Positions 1 to 11,727 of a stretch of 64,000 nucleotides of DNA are shown here, in pieces. Made by a program: the position numbers and the translations under genes. This stretch comes from Phycisphaeraceae bacterium (GTDB lineage Bacteria; Planctomycetota; Phycisphaerae; Phycisphaerales; Phycisphaeraceae), in NCBI GenBank assembly GCA_029260655.1, contig JAJDCU010000069.1:1-64000 (forward strand). Reading direction: 5' to 3'. Below the pieces are notes generated by a model. That model made no database searches and was not told the DNA's origin. It saw only the letters and a list, made by a program, of their open reading frames with translations. Position 1 is the stretch's first letter. Each line of letters begins with the position of its first letter.

Positions 1-30
1 GGGGGGTAGATATGTAGTGTGCGGTTTGTG

Positions 31-97
31 TTTAGCGGGCGATCGTAGATCGCCGGGTGCTGTAGTTCGACGCGCGGATCTTCGATGCGCCGCTAAG
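31..97 (+). repeat. Two-hairpin cloverleaf-like dispersed repeat, copy 1
   Basis: TTTAGCGG (31-38) ... GGCGATC-gta-GATCGCC (38-54) ... GCGGATC-ttc-GATGCGC (74-90) ... CCGCTAAG (90-97). Confidence 0.75.
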
Positions 98-1298
98 CGG
101 GGGTGGGCCTTGGTGCGAAGGTTGATTGGGTGCGCAGGCAGTAGCGCACGAGCATGAGCATGACGGGGACCTCGATCAGGACGCCGACGACGGTGGCCAG
201 CGCGGCGCCGGACGACAGGCCAAAGAGCATGACGGCGGTGGCGATGGCGACCTCGAAATGGTTGGACGCGCCGATCATGGCAGACGGTGCAGCGTCGGGG
301 TAGGAAAGCCCGATCGCTTTCGCCAAACGGTAAGTCAACGCGAAGATCAGGACGGTCTGGATGAACAAGGGGATCGCGATCCAGAGGATGGTCAGCGGGT
401 TGTCGAGGATGACAGCGCCCTTGAAGCTAAACAGCAGCACCAGCGTGACAAGCAGCGCTACGATGGTGACGGGCGTGAGCAGGTGCAGGAACCTGGAGTC
501 AAACCACACCTTGCCTTTTGTGCGGATCAGCAGGGCGCGGACCATCGCGCCGGTGACCAACGGCAGGGCGACGTAGATCCCGACCGACAGCAGCAGCGCT
601 TCCCACGGCACTGGCAGCCTGCCGACGCCTAATAGCAGCCCGCCTAACGGCCCGTAGAGCAGCAGCATGGCGAGTGAATTGATCGCGACCATGACGAGGG
701 TGTGCCCGTCGTTGCCCTTGGCGAGGTAGCCCCAGACAAGGACCATCGCCGTGCAGGGCGCGATCCCCAGCAGCACGCACCCCGCGAGGTAGCTGCGCCA
801 AAGCGGGACCTGCAGCGCTTTGATGCCGTCGACCATGACGACCGTGCCCGCCCCGTGCTCCGCGCCGACGGGAAGGTCCAGGCCCAGCGGCATCTTGATG
901 ATGTCCATCGCATCCGGGCCGATCAAACCGTTAAGAAGCCAGCCCAGAAACAGCAGCGAGATCGCGTACATCGTGAACGGCTTGACCGCCCAGTTCACGA
1001 TGAGGGTGAGCCCGACGGGTTTGAGGCTCTGCCCGGCCTTGAGGACCTCGGCGAAGTCGATCTTCACCATGATCGGGAACATCATGAAGAACAGGCACGC
1101 CGCGATCGGGACCGAGACGACCGGCGCGCCGTGGGACGTGATGGCCATGGCGTCGAGCTTCTGTGCGACCTGCGGGGCGAACCGGCCCATGAGGATGCCC
1201 ACGATGATGCACAGCCCGACCCAGACGGTGAGGTAGCGCTCGAAGAGGCTCAGGCCCTTAGGCTGCTTGTCGATGCAGGCGGCGGCGTCCTGGGTCAT
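93..1298 (-). CDS. acr3: ACR3-family arsenite efflux permease
   Basis: Translation [27 protein letters not shown]...[13 protein letters not shown]...[12 protein letters not shown] is typical of ACR3; adjacent ArsR regulator. Start chosen at MTQDAAACI, not the longer ORF at 1442. Confidence 0.9.
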   Translation of the reverse strand: MTQDAAACIDKQPKGLSLFERYLTVWVGLCIIVGILMGRFAPQVAQKLDAMAITSHGAPVVSVPIAACLFFMMFPIMVKIDFAEVLKAGQSLKPVGLTLIVNWAVKPFTMYAISLLFLGWLLNGLIGPDAMDIIKMPLGLDLPVGAEHGAGTVVMVDGIKALQVPLWRSYLAGCVLLGIAPCTAMVLVWGYLAKGNDGHTLVMVAINSLAMLLLYGPLGGLLLGVGRLPVPWEALLLSVGIYVALPLVTGAMVRALLIRTKGKVWFDSRFLHLLTPVTIVALLVTLVLLFSFKGAVILDNPLTILWIAIPLFIQTVLIFALTYRLAKAIGLSYPDAAPSAMIGASNHFEVAIATAVMLFGLSSGAALATVVGVLIEVPVMLMLVRYCLRTQSTFAPRPTPA

Positions 1299-1338
1299 GC
1301 TTTTTGGTCCTGCGTCTAAGGGCGTGGCTTTCGGGGTC

Positions 1339-1701
1339 TCAGGTCCCGTAGCAGGCGCAGAGGTCGCGCTTATCTGTCTTGATCGTTTTGGCTGCCACCT
1401 GGGCGTCATGGCGGATAGCGGGGTCGTCACAGTGGCAGGCACGTGTCCATTTCAGGGCGTCGCGCACAGCCTTTTCGGCCGAATGATCGGGCAGGCGGTA
1501 GTAGTGCCATGTGCCTTCCTTGCGACGCAGCACCAGGCCCGCGTCTCGCAGGATCGACATGTGCCGGGAGACCGTTGACGGGGCCAGGTTCAGCACGTCG
1601 ATGATCTGACACAGGCACATCTCGCCTTGGTCAAGCATCAGGACCGCACGCACGCGGTTCTCGTCCGACAGGGCTTTGGCGATGTGTGTGAAGGCTCGCA
1701 C
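1339..1701 (-). CDS. arsR: ArsR/SmtB-family transcriptional regulator
   Basis: Winged helix [32 protein letters not shown]; upstream of acr3 on the same strand. Confidence 0.88.
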   Translation of the reverse strand: MRAFTHIAKALSDENRVRAVLMLDQGEMCLCQIIDVLNLAPSTVSRHMSILRDAGLVLRRKEGTWHYYRLPDHSAEKAVRDALKWTRACHCDDPAIRHDAQVAAKTIKTDKRDLCACYGT

Positions 1702-1808
1702 CGTGTATTACTTCCATAATTCCAATAATAACGAAGTATAGGCCCCCGGCTGTGGATACGTCAAATAGACTTGCGTTAGGAGCTTGGGATGGGCGATACT
1801 TATTGCCC

Positions 1809-2294
1809 ATGAGGATCGGTGTCATCAGCGATACGCACGATCGGCTGCCCACCTTCTCCAGGGCCATTGCGTTGTTCAAGCGGCTGGGGGTTGATGCGGT
1901 GTTTCACGCCGGGGACTACGTCGCCCCCTTCGCCGCCAAGCTCATCGCGCCGGACGTCTTGCCGGTCCCCCTCTACTGCGTCTACGGGAACAACGACGGC
2001 GAACGCGCCGGGCTCAAGAAGCTCCTGCCCAACATCGTCGACGGCCCGCTGCGGGTCGAGCTGGGCGGCAAGACGATCCTGATGCACCACTGGGTCGACC
2101 AGCTTACCCCCAGGGATCTCCTCGGCGCGGACGCCGTGATCACCGGCCACACCCACGAGGTGGTCAACGAGGTCCGCAAAGGCGTATTGTTTCTCAACCC
2201 CGGCGAGTGCTGCGGCTGGGTCAACGACCGCTGCAGCGTCATGCTCCTGGACCTCGACACGATGAAGGCGGACGTGATTGATGTGAAGGGGTGA
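1809..2294 (+). CDS. YfcE/MJ0936-type metallophosphoesterase
   Basis: MRIGVISDTHDR...FHAGDY...VYGNNDGE...GHTHEVV calcineurin-like metal-binding motifs; internal ATG at 1809 preferred. Confidence 0.85.
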   Translation: MRIGVISDTHDRLPTFSRAIALFKRLGVDAVFHAGDYVAPFAAKLIAPDVLPVPLYCVYGNNDGERAGLKKLLPNIVDGPLRVELGGKTILMHHWVDQLTPRDLLGADAVITGHTHEVVNEVRKGVLFLNPGECCGWVNDRCSVMLLDLDTMKADVIDVKG

Positions 2295-2334
2295 GGCGGG
2301 GTTCGGGGTTGGGATTTGGGGGGATTCAATGATT

Positions 2335-2415
2335 GCGGTTTGTGTATTGAGGGCGATCGCAGATCGCCGGGTGTCGGTGGGTATACCACGCGCGGATCTT
2401 CGATCCGCCGCTAAA
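2335..2415 (+). repeat. Two-hairpin cloverleaf-like dispersed repeat, copy 2
   Basis: gcggtttgtgt ... GGCGATC-gca-GATCGCC (2352-2368) ... GCGGATC-ttc-GATCCGC (2392-2408) ... CGCTAAA (2409-2415); closely matches copy 1. Confidence 0.75.
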
Positions 2416-2574
2416 CGGTGTTGATTGTGGCATGTCGACGTTTCGTGATGCTTTCAAACCAGCCGACTAACCCCCAATCCCCGTCGCCTTTCCCCTGCCT
2501 ATCCGTCACGCTAAGATGCGGCCGGTTTTGGCCACTTTGGCCTGTTCACCGCTCACCCCATACGCGCCTAAATC

Positions 2575-6063
<3,489 letters not shown>

Positions 6064-6085
6064 ACAAAGCATGGGGTCGAAAACG

Positions 6086-6167
6086 AAAAGCCAATGAACG
6101 CGAATAAGAGCGTAAGGTTACGCCTGCCTTCTTTATCTGTGTTCGTTGGCGTTCATCCGTGGCTTTT
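6086..6167. repeat. Imperfect long inverted repeat downstream of carB (dispersed palindromic repeat type)
   Basis: aaaagccaatgaacgcgaataa ... ttatctgtgttcgttggcgttcatccgtggctttt; outer arms AAAAGCCA/TGGCTTTT and GAACGC/GCGTTC. Confidence 0.75.
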
Positions 6168-6190
6168 GTGGCGATCGATACTGGGCATAG

Positions 6191-6216
6191 AAAAACCCCG
6201 CACGGTTGCGCAGGGT
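6191..6216 (-). terminator. Rho-independent terminator for the small lipoprotein gene
   Basis: Minus strand ccctgcgc-aacc-gtgcgggg followed by TTTTT. Confidence 0.7.
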
Positions 6217-6246
6217 CTTGATAGGGTCTGGATGGGTGTGAGCCGC

Positions 6247-6507
6247 TTACGGCACGGGCCAAGGGGTCAGCCGGCTGTTGCGGTGCAGGAGCATGAACCG
6301 GTCTATGTCGTCCCAAGCACCGCGGGTGTTGTTGTCACGAATGCGGGCCAGGTCGTTCTTGTGCAGTTGGCTGGAGCGGTTGGTGGTCGCCAGCTCGGGG
6401 GTCATGTTGCTGCGGATCTTGCTGGCGGTGACGCGGTTGCAACCGGTCAGCACGGCCAAGGACACACCGAGCACTACAAGGCACAACATCTTGGTCATGG
6501 TTCGCAT
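6247..6507 (-). CDS. Small putative lipoprotein
   Basis: MRTMTKMLCLVVLGVSLAVLTGCNR: signal peptide with lipobox LTGC. Confidence 0.6.
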   Translation of the reverse strand: MRTMTKMLCLVVLGVSLAVLTGCNRVTASKIRSNMTPELATTNRSSQLHKNDLARIRDNNTRGAWDDIDRFMLLHRNSRLTPWPVP

Positions 6508-6600
6508 GAGTTCCCACCTAAAATCTGTTGAGGAATGAACGGTCATTATCTGCGGTAGGGCGGGAAAAGTCAAACGGAATCGGGGCTGTGCGGGAGACGA

Positions 6601-7359
6601 TCAGGGCTCATCGGGGCTTGGTTTATCGGACGGCCCGTCGGGGTCAGCGGGGGTCTCCCCGGGCTTGGATACCCGTATGCGCAAGGTGAGTTGCGAGCCA
6701 TAAGGCAAGGCCTCGGCTTCGTTTATCTGTAGCTGCTGGAAGTCGCTGTCCTGGGTGGTTTCTGTCTGGCGGACGACCAGATCGTCGCCGAAGTTGACCA
6801 GGGACGCGACGCTGCCGGCCTCGTCGGCCATGTAGTACTCCCGGCCCTGCCATTGGCGGAAGACCGACCCGGCGAACAGCCAGGTGCAGGCGGGCAGGGG
6901 TTCGCCGGTCTGCTCGTCAAGCACCCATTGATGGGCCGGGGTCTCATGGGTCTGGCCGTCTTTGTCGTAGACGAAGAATAGCTCCAGCTCCGGGCCGGTC
7001 GGTGGATCGCTGACGATCTGGTCGCCTTCCCGTCGGTTGCGTATCGGGTGGCCGGGCTCCAGGCCGAGGGTTACCAGCGCCAGGTGGATATGGCTTGGCT
7101 TGGCGGCGACGGTGACGATAGCTTCGTGCTCGCGTCCGCCTTGTGTGGTGGCGATCAATTCCAGCCACTGCGGTTCAAGGGCGACCATCGTGGCGGCGAG
7201 ATCGATCGTCCCGGCTTCGCGGTCGACCGTGATCGCCGGACGTTCGTCGGCGGGCCGGTCCGGCGCGGTCGCGGGGGCTTGCGGGGTCTGTGCCTGGGCC
7301 CCGGCGGCGAGGGCCAGCAGCCCGGCGAGCAGGATCAGCCTGACGGGGGTTAGGTTCAT
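6601..7359 (-). CDS. YdjY-like domain secreted protein
   Basis: Signal peptide MNLTPVRLILLAGLLALAAGAQAQ; REAGTIDLAATM...KPSHIHLALVTLGLEPGHP resembles YdjY domain proteins. Confidence 0.6.
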   Translation of the reverse strand: MNLTPVRLILLAGLLALAAGAQAQTPQAPATAPDRPADERPAITVDREAGTIDLAATMVALEPQWLELIATTQGGREHEAIVTVAAKPSHIHLALVTLGLEPGHPIRNRREGDQIVSDPPTGPELELFFVYDKDGQTHETPAHQWVLDEQTGEPLPACTWLFAGSVFRQWQGREYYMADEAGSVASLVNFGDDLVVRQTETTQDSDFQQLQINEAEALPYGSQLTLRIRVSKPGETPADPDGPSDKPSPDEP

Positions 7360-7435
7360 GGCTATTGCGCCTGTCTGTTCTACCCGGGCGGGGTCATGGG
7401 TTACACTAGGCGACGGGTTTTGAGCGTTCACATAC

Positions 7436-8527
7436 ATGATACCTCGCGGGGGTAACGAAGGAGACGGGCTGGTGGGCGACGACACGATCGGCATCGGCTT
7501 CATCGGGGCGGGGGGGATCGCCCGGCAACGGCATATCCCCGGGCTCAAGGCGACCCCCGGGGTCCGCCTGGTGGCCGTATCTAACCGGACCGAGGCCAGC
7601 TCGCGCAAGTCCGCCGATGAATTTGGGTTCGAGCACGCCGAGCCCGACTGGCGGACGCTGATCGGGCGCAACGATGTCGACGCGGTGTTCATCGGGACCT
7701 GGCCCAACACGCATAAAGACATGTCGGTCGCGGCACTTGAGGCCGGCAAGCACGTGTTCTGCCAGGCGCGGATGGCGATGGACCTTGGCGAAGCGATGCA
7801 GATGCTCGCCGCCGCCCAGGCCCGCCCGGACCTGGTAAACATGCTCTGCCCGCCGCCGCACCGCATGCCCTACGAGCCATTCGTTCGGCACATGGTCAAG
7901 TCGGGCGGGATCGGCGAGCTGCGCGAGGTCGAGGTTGCCTGCCTGGACGCCTGCAACGACGCCCCGAACATGATCGGTTGGCGCGAGCGTGTCGAGTGTT
8001 CGGGCCAGCAGGTGATGCAGGTCGGGATCTGGGCGGAGGTGCTCAACGCGTGGGTCGGCCCCTACGACGTGCTCAAGGCGGTCACCCACACCCCCGTCCC
8101 GACCAAGACCGACGCCGACGGCAAGCCGTACCACATCCAGATCCCGCAGGTGGTGCTGATCGAGGGCCGGCTGACCAACGGGGCGGGGATCAACGAACAA
8201 CATTCAGGGGTCAGCCAGGAGCCGCCGATGAACTCGGTGACGATCTACGGCTCTCAGGCCCGGCTCCGCGTCCCGGTCGGGGGCACGCTGCTGTTCGGCA
8301 AGACCGGTGACCCGCTCAAGCCGGCCGTGGTCCCGGTTGAGTTGACCTGTAGCTGGCAGGTGGAGCAGAGCTTCATCTCCGCCGTCCGCGCCGCCCGGGC
8401 CGGGGTCCCGCCAAAGCAGCGCCGCGTCAGCCCGGACTTCGCCGAGGGGGTCGGGTATATGAAGAAGGTTCAGGCCGTCCACCTGTCCGCCCGGACCGGC
8501 AAAGCCGTGATGTTGGGGGCGTTATGA
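7436..8527 (+). CDS. Gfo/Idh/MocA-family oxidoreductase
   Basis: IGIGFIGAGGIARQRHIPGL Rossmann motif; ALEAGKHVFCQARMAM. Confidence 0.88.
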   Translation: MIPRGGNEGDGLVGDDTIGIGFIGAGGIARQRHIPGLKATPGVRLVAVSNRTEASSRKSADEFGFEHAEPDWRTLIGRNDVDAVFIGTWPNTHKDMSVAALEAGKHVFCQARMAMDLGEAMQMLAAAQARPDLVNMLCPPPHRMPYEPFVRHMVKSGGIGELREVEVACLDACNDAPNMIGWRERVECSGQQVMQVGIWAEVLNAWVGPYDVLKAVTHTPVPTKTDADGKPYHIQIPQVVLIEGRLTNGAGINEQHSGVSQEPPMNSVTIYGSQARLRVPVGGTLLFGKTGDPLKPAVVPVELTCSWQVEQSFISAVRAARAGVPPKQRRVSPDFAEGVGYMKKVQAVHLSARTGKAVMLGAL

Positions 8528-8928
8528 GCGGGTTGCCTTCGCATAATGGGCGTACCGCCGTGCCGGACAGCGATGACACCGGGTTGTCCACTGAGCCTGT
8601 CGGCGAGGACCTATTGACCTGGCACATCCTGCTGGGCCGGTGGATCGAGTTCGCACGCAGCGCGGTCGCACTGCCGCAGGAAGGCGACGCCGGGCTCGTG
8701 CGCGAATCGGTCGCGGACATCATCGCCCTCCAGGCGGTGTGGTTTGCGCTGCAGCATCTCGATGAGTTGAACAACGATCAGCGTGCGCTCGGCGTTGCGC
8801 GTTCGCAGGTCTTGATCGAGCGCCACGCCCAGGCGATTCGGGCAAGGTGGGCCGGCGACCAACTCCCTTCGGAACTGACAGCGCTGATCGACGACGCGCA
8901 ACGGGCCGTGGCGTCGTCGGGTGACTGA
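8524..8928 (+). CDS. Hypothetical protein
   Basis: ORF overlaps the preceding gene by ATGA (translational coupling); no recognised domain. Confidence 0.5.
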   Translation: MSGLPSHNGRTAVPDSDDTGLSTEPVGEDLLTWHILLGRWIEFARSAVALPQEGDAGLVRESVADIIALQAVWFALQHLDELNNDQRALGVARSQVLIERHAQAIRARWAGDQLPSELTALIDDAQRAVASSGD

Positions 8929-9244
8929 GACTGTTATTATAGATCTAACGCCGGACGCGCCGCTTGCGACACGGTGACGACGGATGCCGAAAAAAATAGA
9001 TTAATTTTAGACGTGCCGCCCCCACAAACGATCGGCGGTATGGTATAGTGCATGCAGCATCCTGTGGAACGGATTACGCCGGTTGCATGCACGTCGTTTG
9101 TCATGTTTTTTCGTTGAGGCTTGTCTGCCAAAATAGGATGGAGGTCGGAATCCACGCGGCGCAACGGATGCTTTTAGCCGCTTAAGTCCAAGGTGGGACA
9201 CACACGCCGTCCCCCAACTGCAAAAACTAATCGAATCACCCACG

Positions 9245-9356
9245 ATCCGTACCTTAGCCGCCGTCTGCCCGGGAGGGGAGAGCAGGAGGCGGAGAAACCT
9301 CGGCGGCTATACGGATGCGGATGCCCACCGCGGTATCCGCGAGGGGAGAAGGAATC
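9245..9356 (+). ncRNA. Candidate structured RNA (stand-alone or structured 3' UTR)
   Basis: ATCCGTA/TACGGAT (9245-9251/9310-9316) and AGCCGCCG/CGGCGGCT (9256-9263/9301-9308) form a long stem; GCGGAT/ATCCGC (9317-9322/9335-9340) forms a second; directly followed by a terminator. Confidence 0.4.
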
Positions 9357-9392
9357 GCACCCCGGTAGAAACCGACCGGGGTGCTTTTTTTT
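9357..9392 (+). terminator. Rho-independent terminator
   Basis: GCACCCCGGT-agaaaccg-ACCGGGGTGC followed by 8 T. Confidence 0.93.
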
Positions 9393-9526
9393 CAGGAGTT
9401 AGGATCGTAAAAACAGATCTATCGCCCTGAGAAAGTCGCTTGCGGCTTCGCGAGTTCGGTCTCGTTTTGAGGGTCTCTACTTTTTCGCTCAAAACTGATT
9501 GTGCCCGGGGTCGGCGTGTGCCTAGA

Positions 9527-10471
9527 TCAATCGCTGACGGCCCGCTTGGTGAACCCCAGGCGCTCTTGATAGGTGTTAAACGCCTGGCACATCTGCGGGG
9601 GCAGGTGGATCTGATCCTGTTGATGGCCGCTTGCCGGCCTGAAGAGCTTGACCGCTTCTTCCAGCCAATCAGACGGTGCGTCGACGCCCAGCCAGGCGCA
9701 CAGGTCAACCAGCGCTTGTCTGGGATCGGCGGTGAGGCCTGCGTAGTCGATCTCATACAGCCGCTCGCCCAGCGATTCACGGAACCGGTCGACCTCGCGG
9801 AGGCTGACCAGCCATTCGTATGCGCCTTTGGCCTGCTCGGTTTGCAGCGACGCCACCTCATCGCGGAAGTACCCGGCGGCCGCGCCGTCCTGCGCCAGGG
9901 TGCGCCACTTCACACCGCCGACGCCCCACCACTGATTCAGCGTCGGCTTGCCCGCCATCTTGTAGCCGGAGGTGCTGGCGATCTTGGCGATCGATTGCGC
10001 GACATCGACGCCGTCGCGGATGATGTGGACGATCTTAGCGCCCGGTGCCAGGCTTTCGAGGTAGCCCAGCCGCATGGCGTTAAGCGGGGTCTTCTCGATG
10101 ACCATCTCCCCGCCGTGTTGGCGCAAGTGGTGCGCGATCTGCCGGGTGAACCGCTGACGCGCCGGGTCGGTGCAGTGCTTAGCATCCAGGAGCAGGCTCG
10201 GGTCGATCCGGCGGTAGAGGTTCAGCACGTCGGTTACGGGATCGACCGCGGCCCAGAGGTGGTAGGGCTCGAACAAAAAACAGACGGATGGATGTGGCGC
10301 CAAGGCCTTGCCCAGGATCGATGTCCCCGAACGCCCGCAGGCGATGATGAATGCCATCGTCGGCAGGGACGGCTCGCCCGATGCCGGCTTGCGTGTCGCA
10401 ACCCTCTCGGCCCGGCGCGCAAGCCGGTAGCTCTTCAGCGCTCGGCCGTAGGGCTTCAGTAGGTTCAACAT
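9527..10471 (-). CDS. Sulfotransferase family protein
   Basis: MAFIIACGRSGTSILGKALAPHPSV (PAPS-binding P-loop-like); VIEKTPLNAMRL; IHIIRDGVDVA. Confidence 0.85.
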   Translation of the reverse strand: MLNLLKPYGRALKSYRLARRAERVATRKPASGEPSLPTMAFIIACGRSGTSILGKALAPHPSVCFLFEPYHLWAAVDPVTDVLNLYRRIDPSLLLDAKHCTDPARQRFTRQIAHHLRQHGGEMVIEKTPLNAMRLGYLESLAPGAKIVHIIRDGVDVAQSIAKIASTSGYKMAGKPTLNQWWGVGGVKWRTLAQDGAAAGYFRDEVASLQTEQAKGAYEWLVSLREVDRFRESLGERLYEIDYAGLTADPRQALVDLCAWLGVDAPSDWLEEAVKLFRPASGHQQDQIHLPPQMCQAFNTYQERLGFTKRAVSD

Positions 10472-10499
10472 CGGGTCGTTTGTCCGTTCTTTAGCGGGG

Positions 10500-11669
10500 T
10501 CAACCCGCCCGCTCGATCGCTCGCTGGTAAGCCGCCAGCGACTGTTCGGCGACCCGGGGCCAGGTGAACCGGTCTTCGATCAGGGCGCGGCCGGCCCGGC
10601 CCATCTGCTGACGCAGCGTCAGGTCCCCCAGCACGCGCGTGAGCGCCTCGGCAACGTTCTGGGCCGTCAACTCGACCACACACCCCGCCTGGACCTCGGC
10701 GACTTCCGGGAAGTGGCAGTTGCGGGTGATCACCACCGGCAGTTGACAGGCCATCGCCTCGGTGATCGCCATGCTGAACCCTTCCTGCCTGCTGGGCAGG
10801 CAGAAGCAGGCGGCGTCGACGATCAGTTCGAGCTTGTCTTGGCCGTAGATCGGACCGATCACGTGCGTTCGGTCGTTTAGGCCCAGGTCGCTGATCCGCT
10901 GCTCAAACTCGGCCTGCACCCCGCCGTCGGGGCCGGCCACCACCAGTTGGGTCTGATCGTCCGTCTTGGCGATCAGCGCGAAGGTGTCCGCCAGGTAGTC
11001 AAGGCCCTTCTTGAAGTGCAGCCGGCTGATGAACAGGATGAACGGCTTGCCGTCGAGTTTAGGGTGTTTGGCGTAGAACCCGCCGGGCTCGGGCAGGGGC
11101 TCGACCTCTTCGAGGAACATCCCGTTGGGGATGACCTCGCCGATGCAGTTGAGTCTTAGCGGGCCGATGAGGTTTTCTTCGTCGCGGTTCAATAGGTGCA
11201 GGAACCCCACGCCCCGAAGCATCGATCGGTACCCAAGCGCCAGCGCGAGTTTTTTCTTCAGCGCCCGTCGGCTCAGTGACCATGGGTCGAGCATGCCGTG
11301 GGGCGTGACGGTGTAGGGGACGCGCAATTTCCGAGCGATCTTCGAGGCTCTAAGCAGCAGCGGCTCCCAAACACCGTGCAGGTGCAGGAAGTCACAGTCG
11401 GCCAGGCACCGCCTGACAGGTGGCCCGCACGACGCGGCGGTGATCCGGCTTAGGCCCGTCGTTATTGGGAACTGAACCATCTTGACCAATTCGATGCCGG
11501 GGATCCCGGCGAGGGATTGCTGGACCTTGTCCTTAGTCGGGCCCGGGTCGTGCGCGCCGATGGAGACCTGGTGCCCCAGCGCGGCCTGCGCCGCGGCGAG
11601 CCTCAGCGCCACCGCCACCGGGCCGCCCGTGGCCGGGTCGAGCGACGCGATGATGTGTGTGATCTTCAT
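10500..11669 (-). CDS. Glycosyltransferase family 4
   Basis: MKITHIIASLDPATGGPVAVALRLA...LFISRLHFKKGLDYLADTFALIA...LPSRQEGFSMAITEAMACQLPVV. Confidence 0.9.
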   Translation of the reverse strand: MKITHIIASLDPATGGPVAVALRLAAAQAALGHQVSIGAHDPGPTKDKVQQSLAGIPGIELVKMVQFPITTGLSRITAASCGPPVRRCLADCDFLHLHGVWEPLLLRASKIARKLRVPYTVTPHGMLDPWSLSRRALKKKLALALGYRSMLRGVGFLHLLNRDEENLIGPLRLNCIGEVIPNGMFLEEVEPLPEPGGFYAKHPKLDGKPFILFISRLHFKKGLDYLADTFALIAKTDDQTQLVVAGPDGGVQAEFEQRISDLGLNDRTHVIGPIYGQDKLELIVDAACFCLPSRQEGFSMAITEAMACQLPVVITRNCHFPEVAEVQAGCVVELTAQNVAEALTRVLGDLTLRQQMGRAGRALIEDRFTWPRVAEQSLAAYQRAIERAG

Positions 11670-11727
11670 ATCGACTCTCCGCTACGCCCCCGCCGTCCCC
11701 CGCCCCCGGTGGGTACGGTGAGGTATT

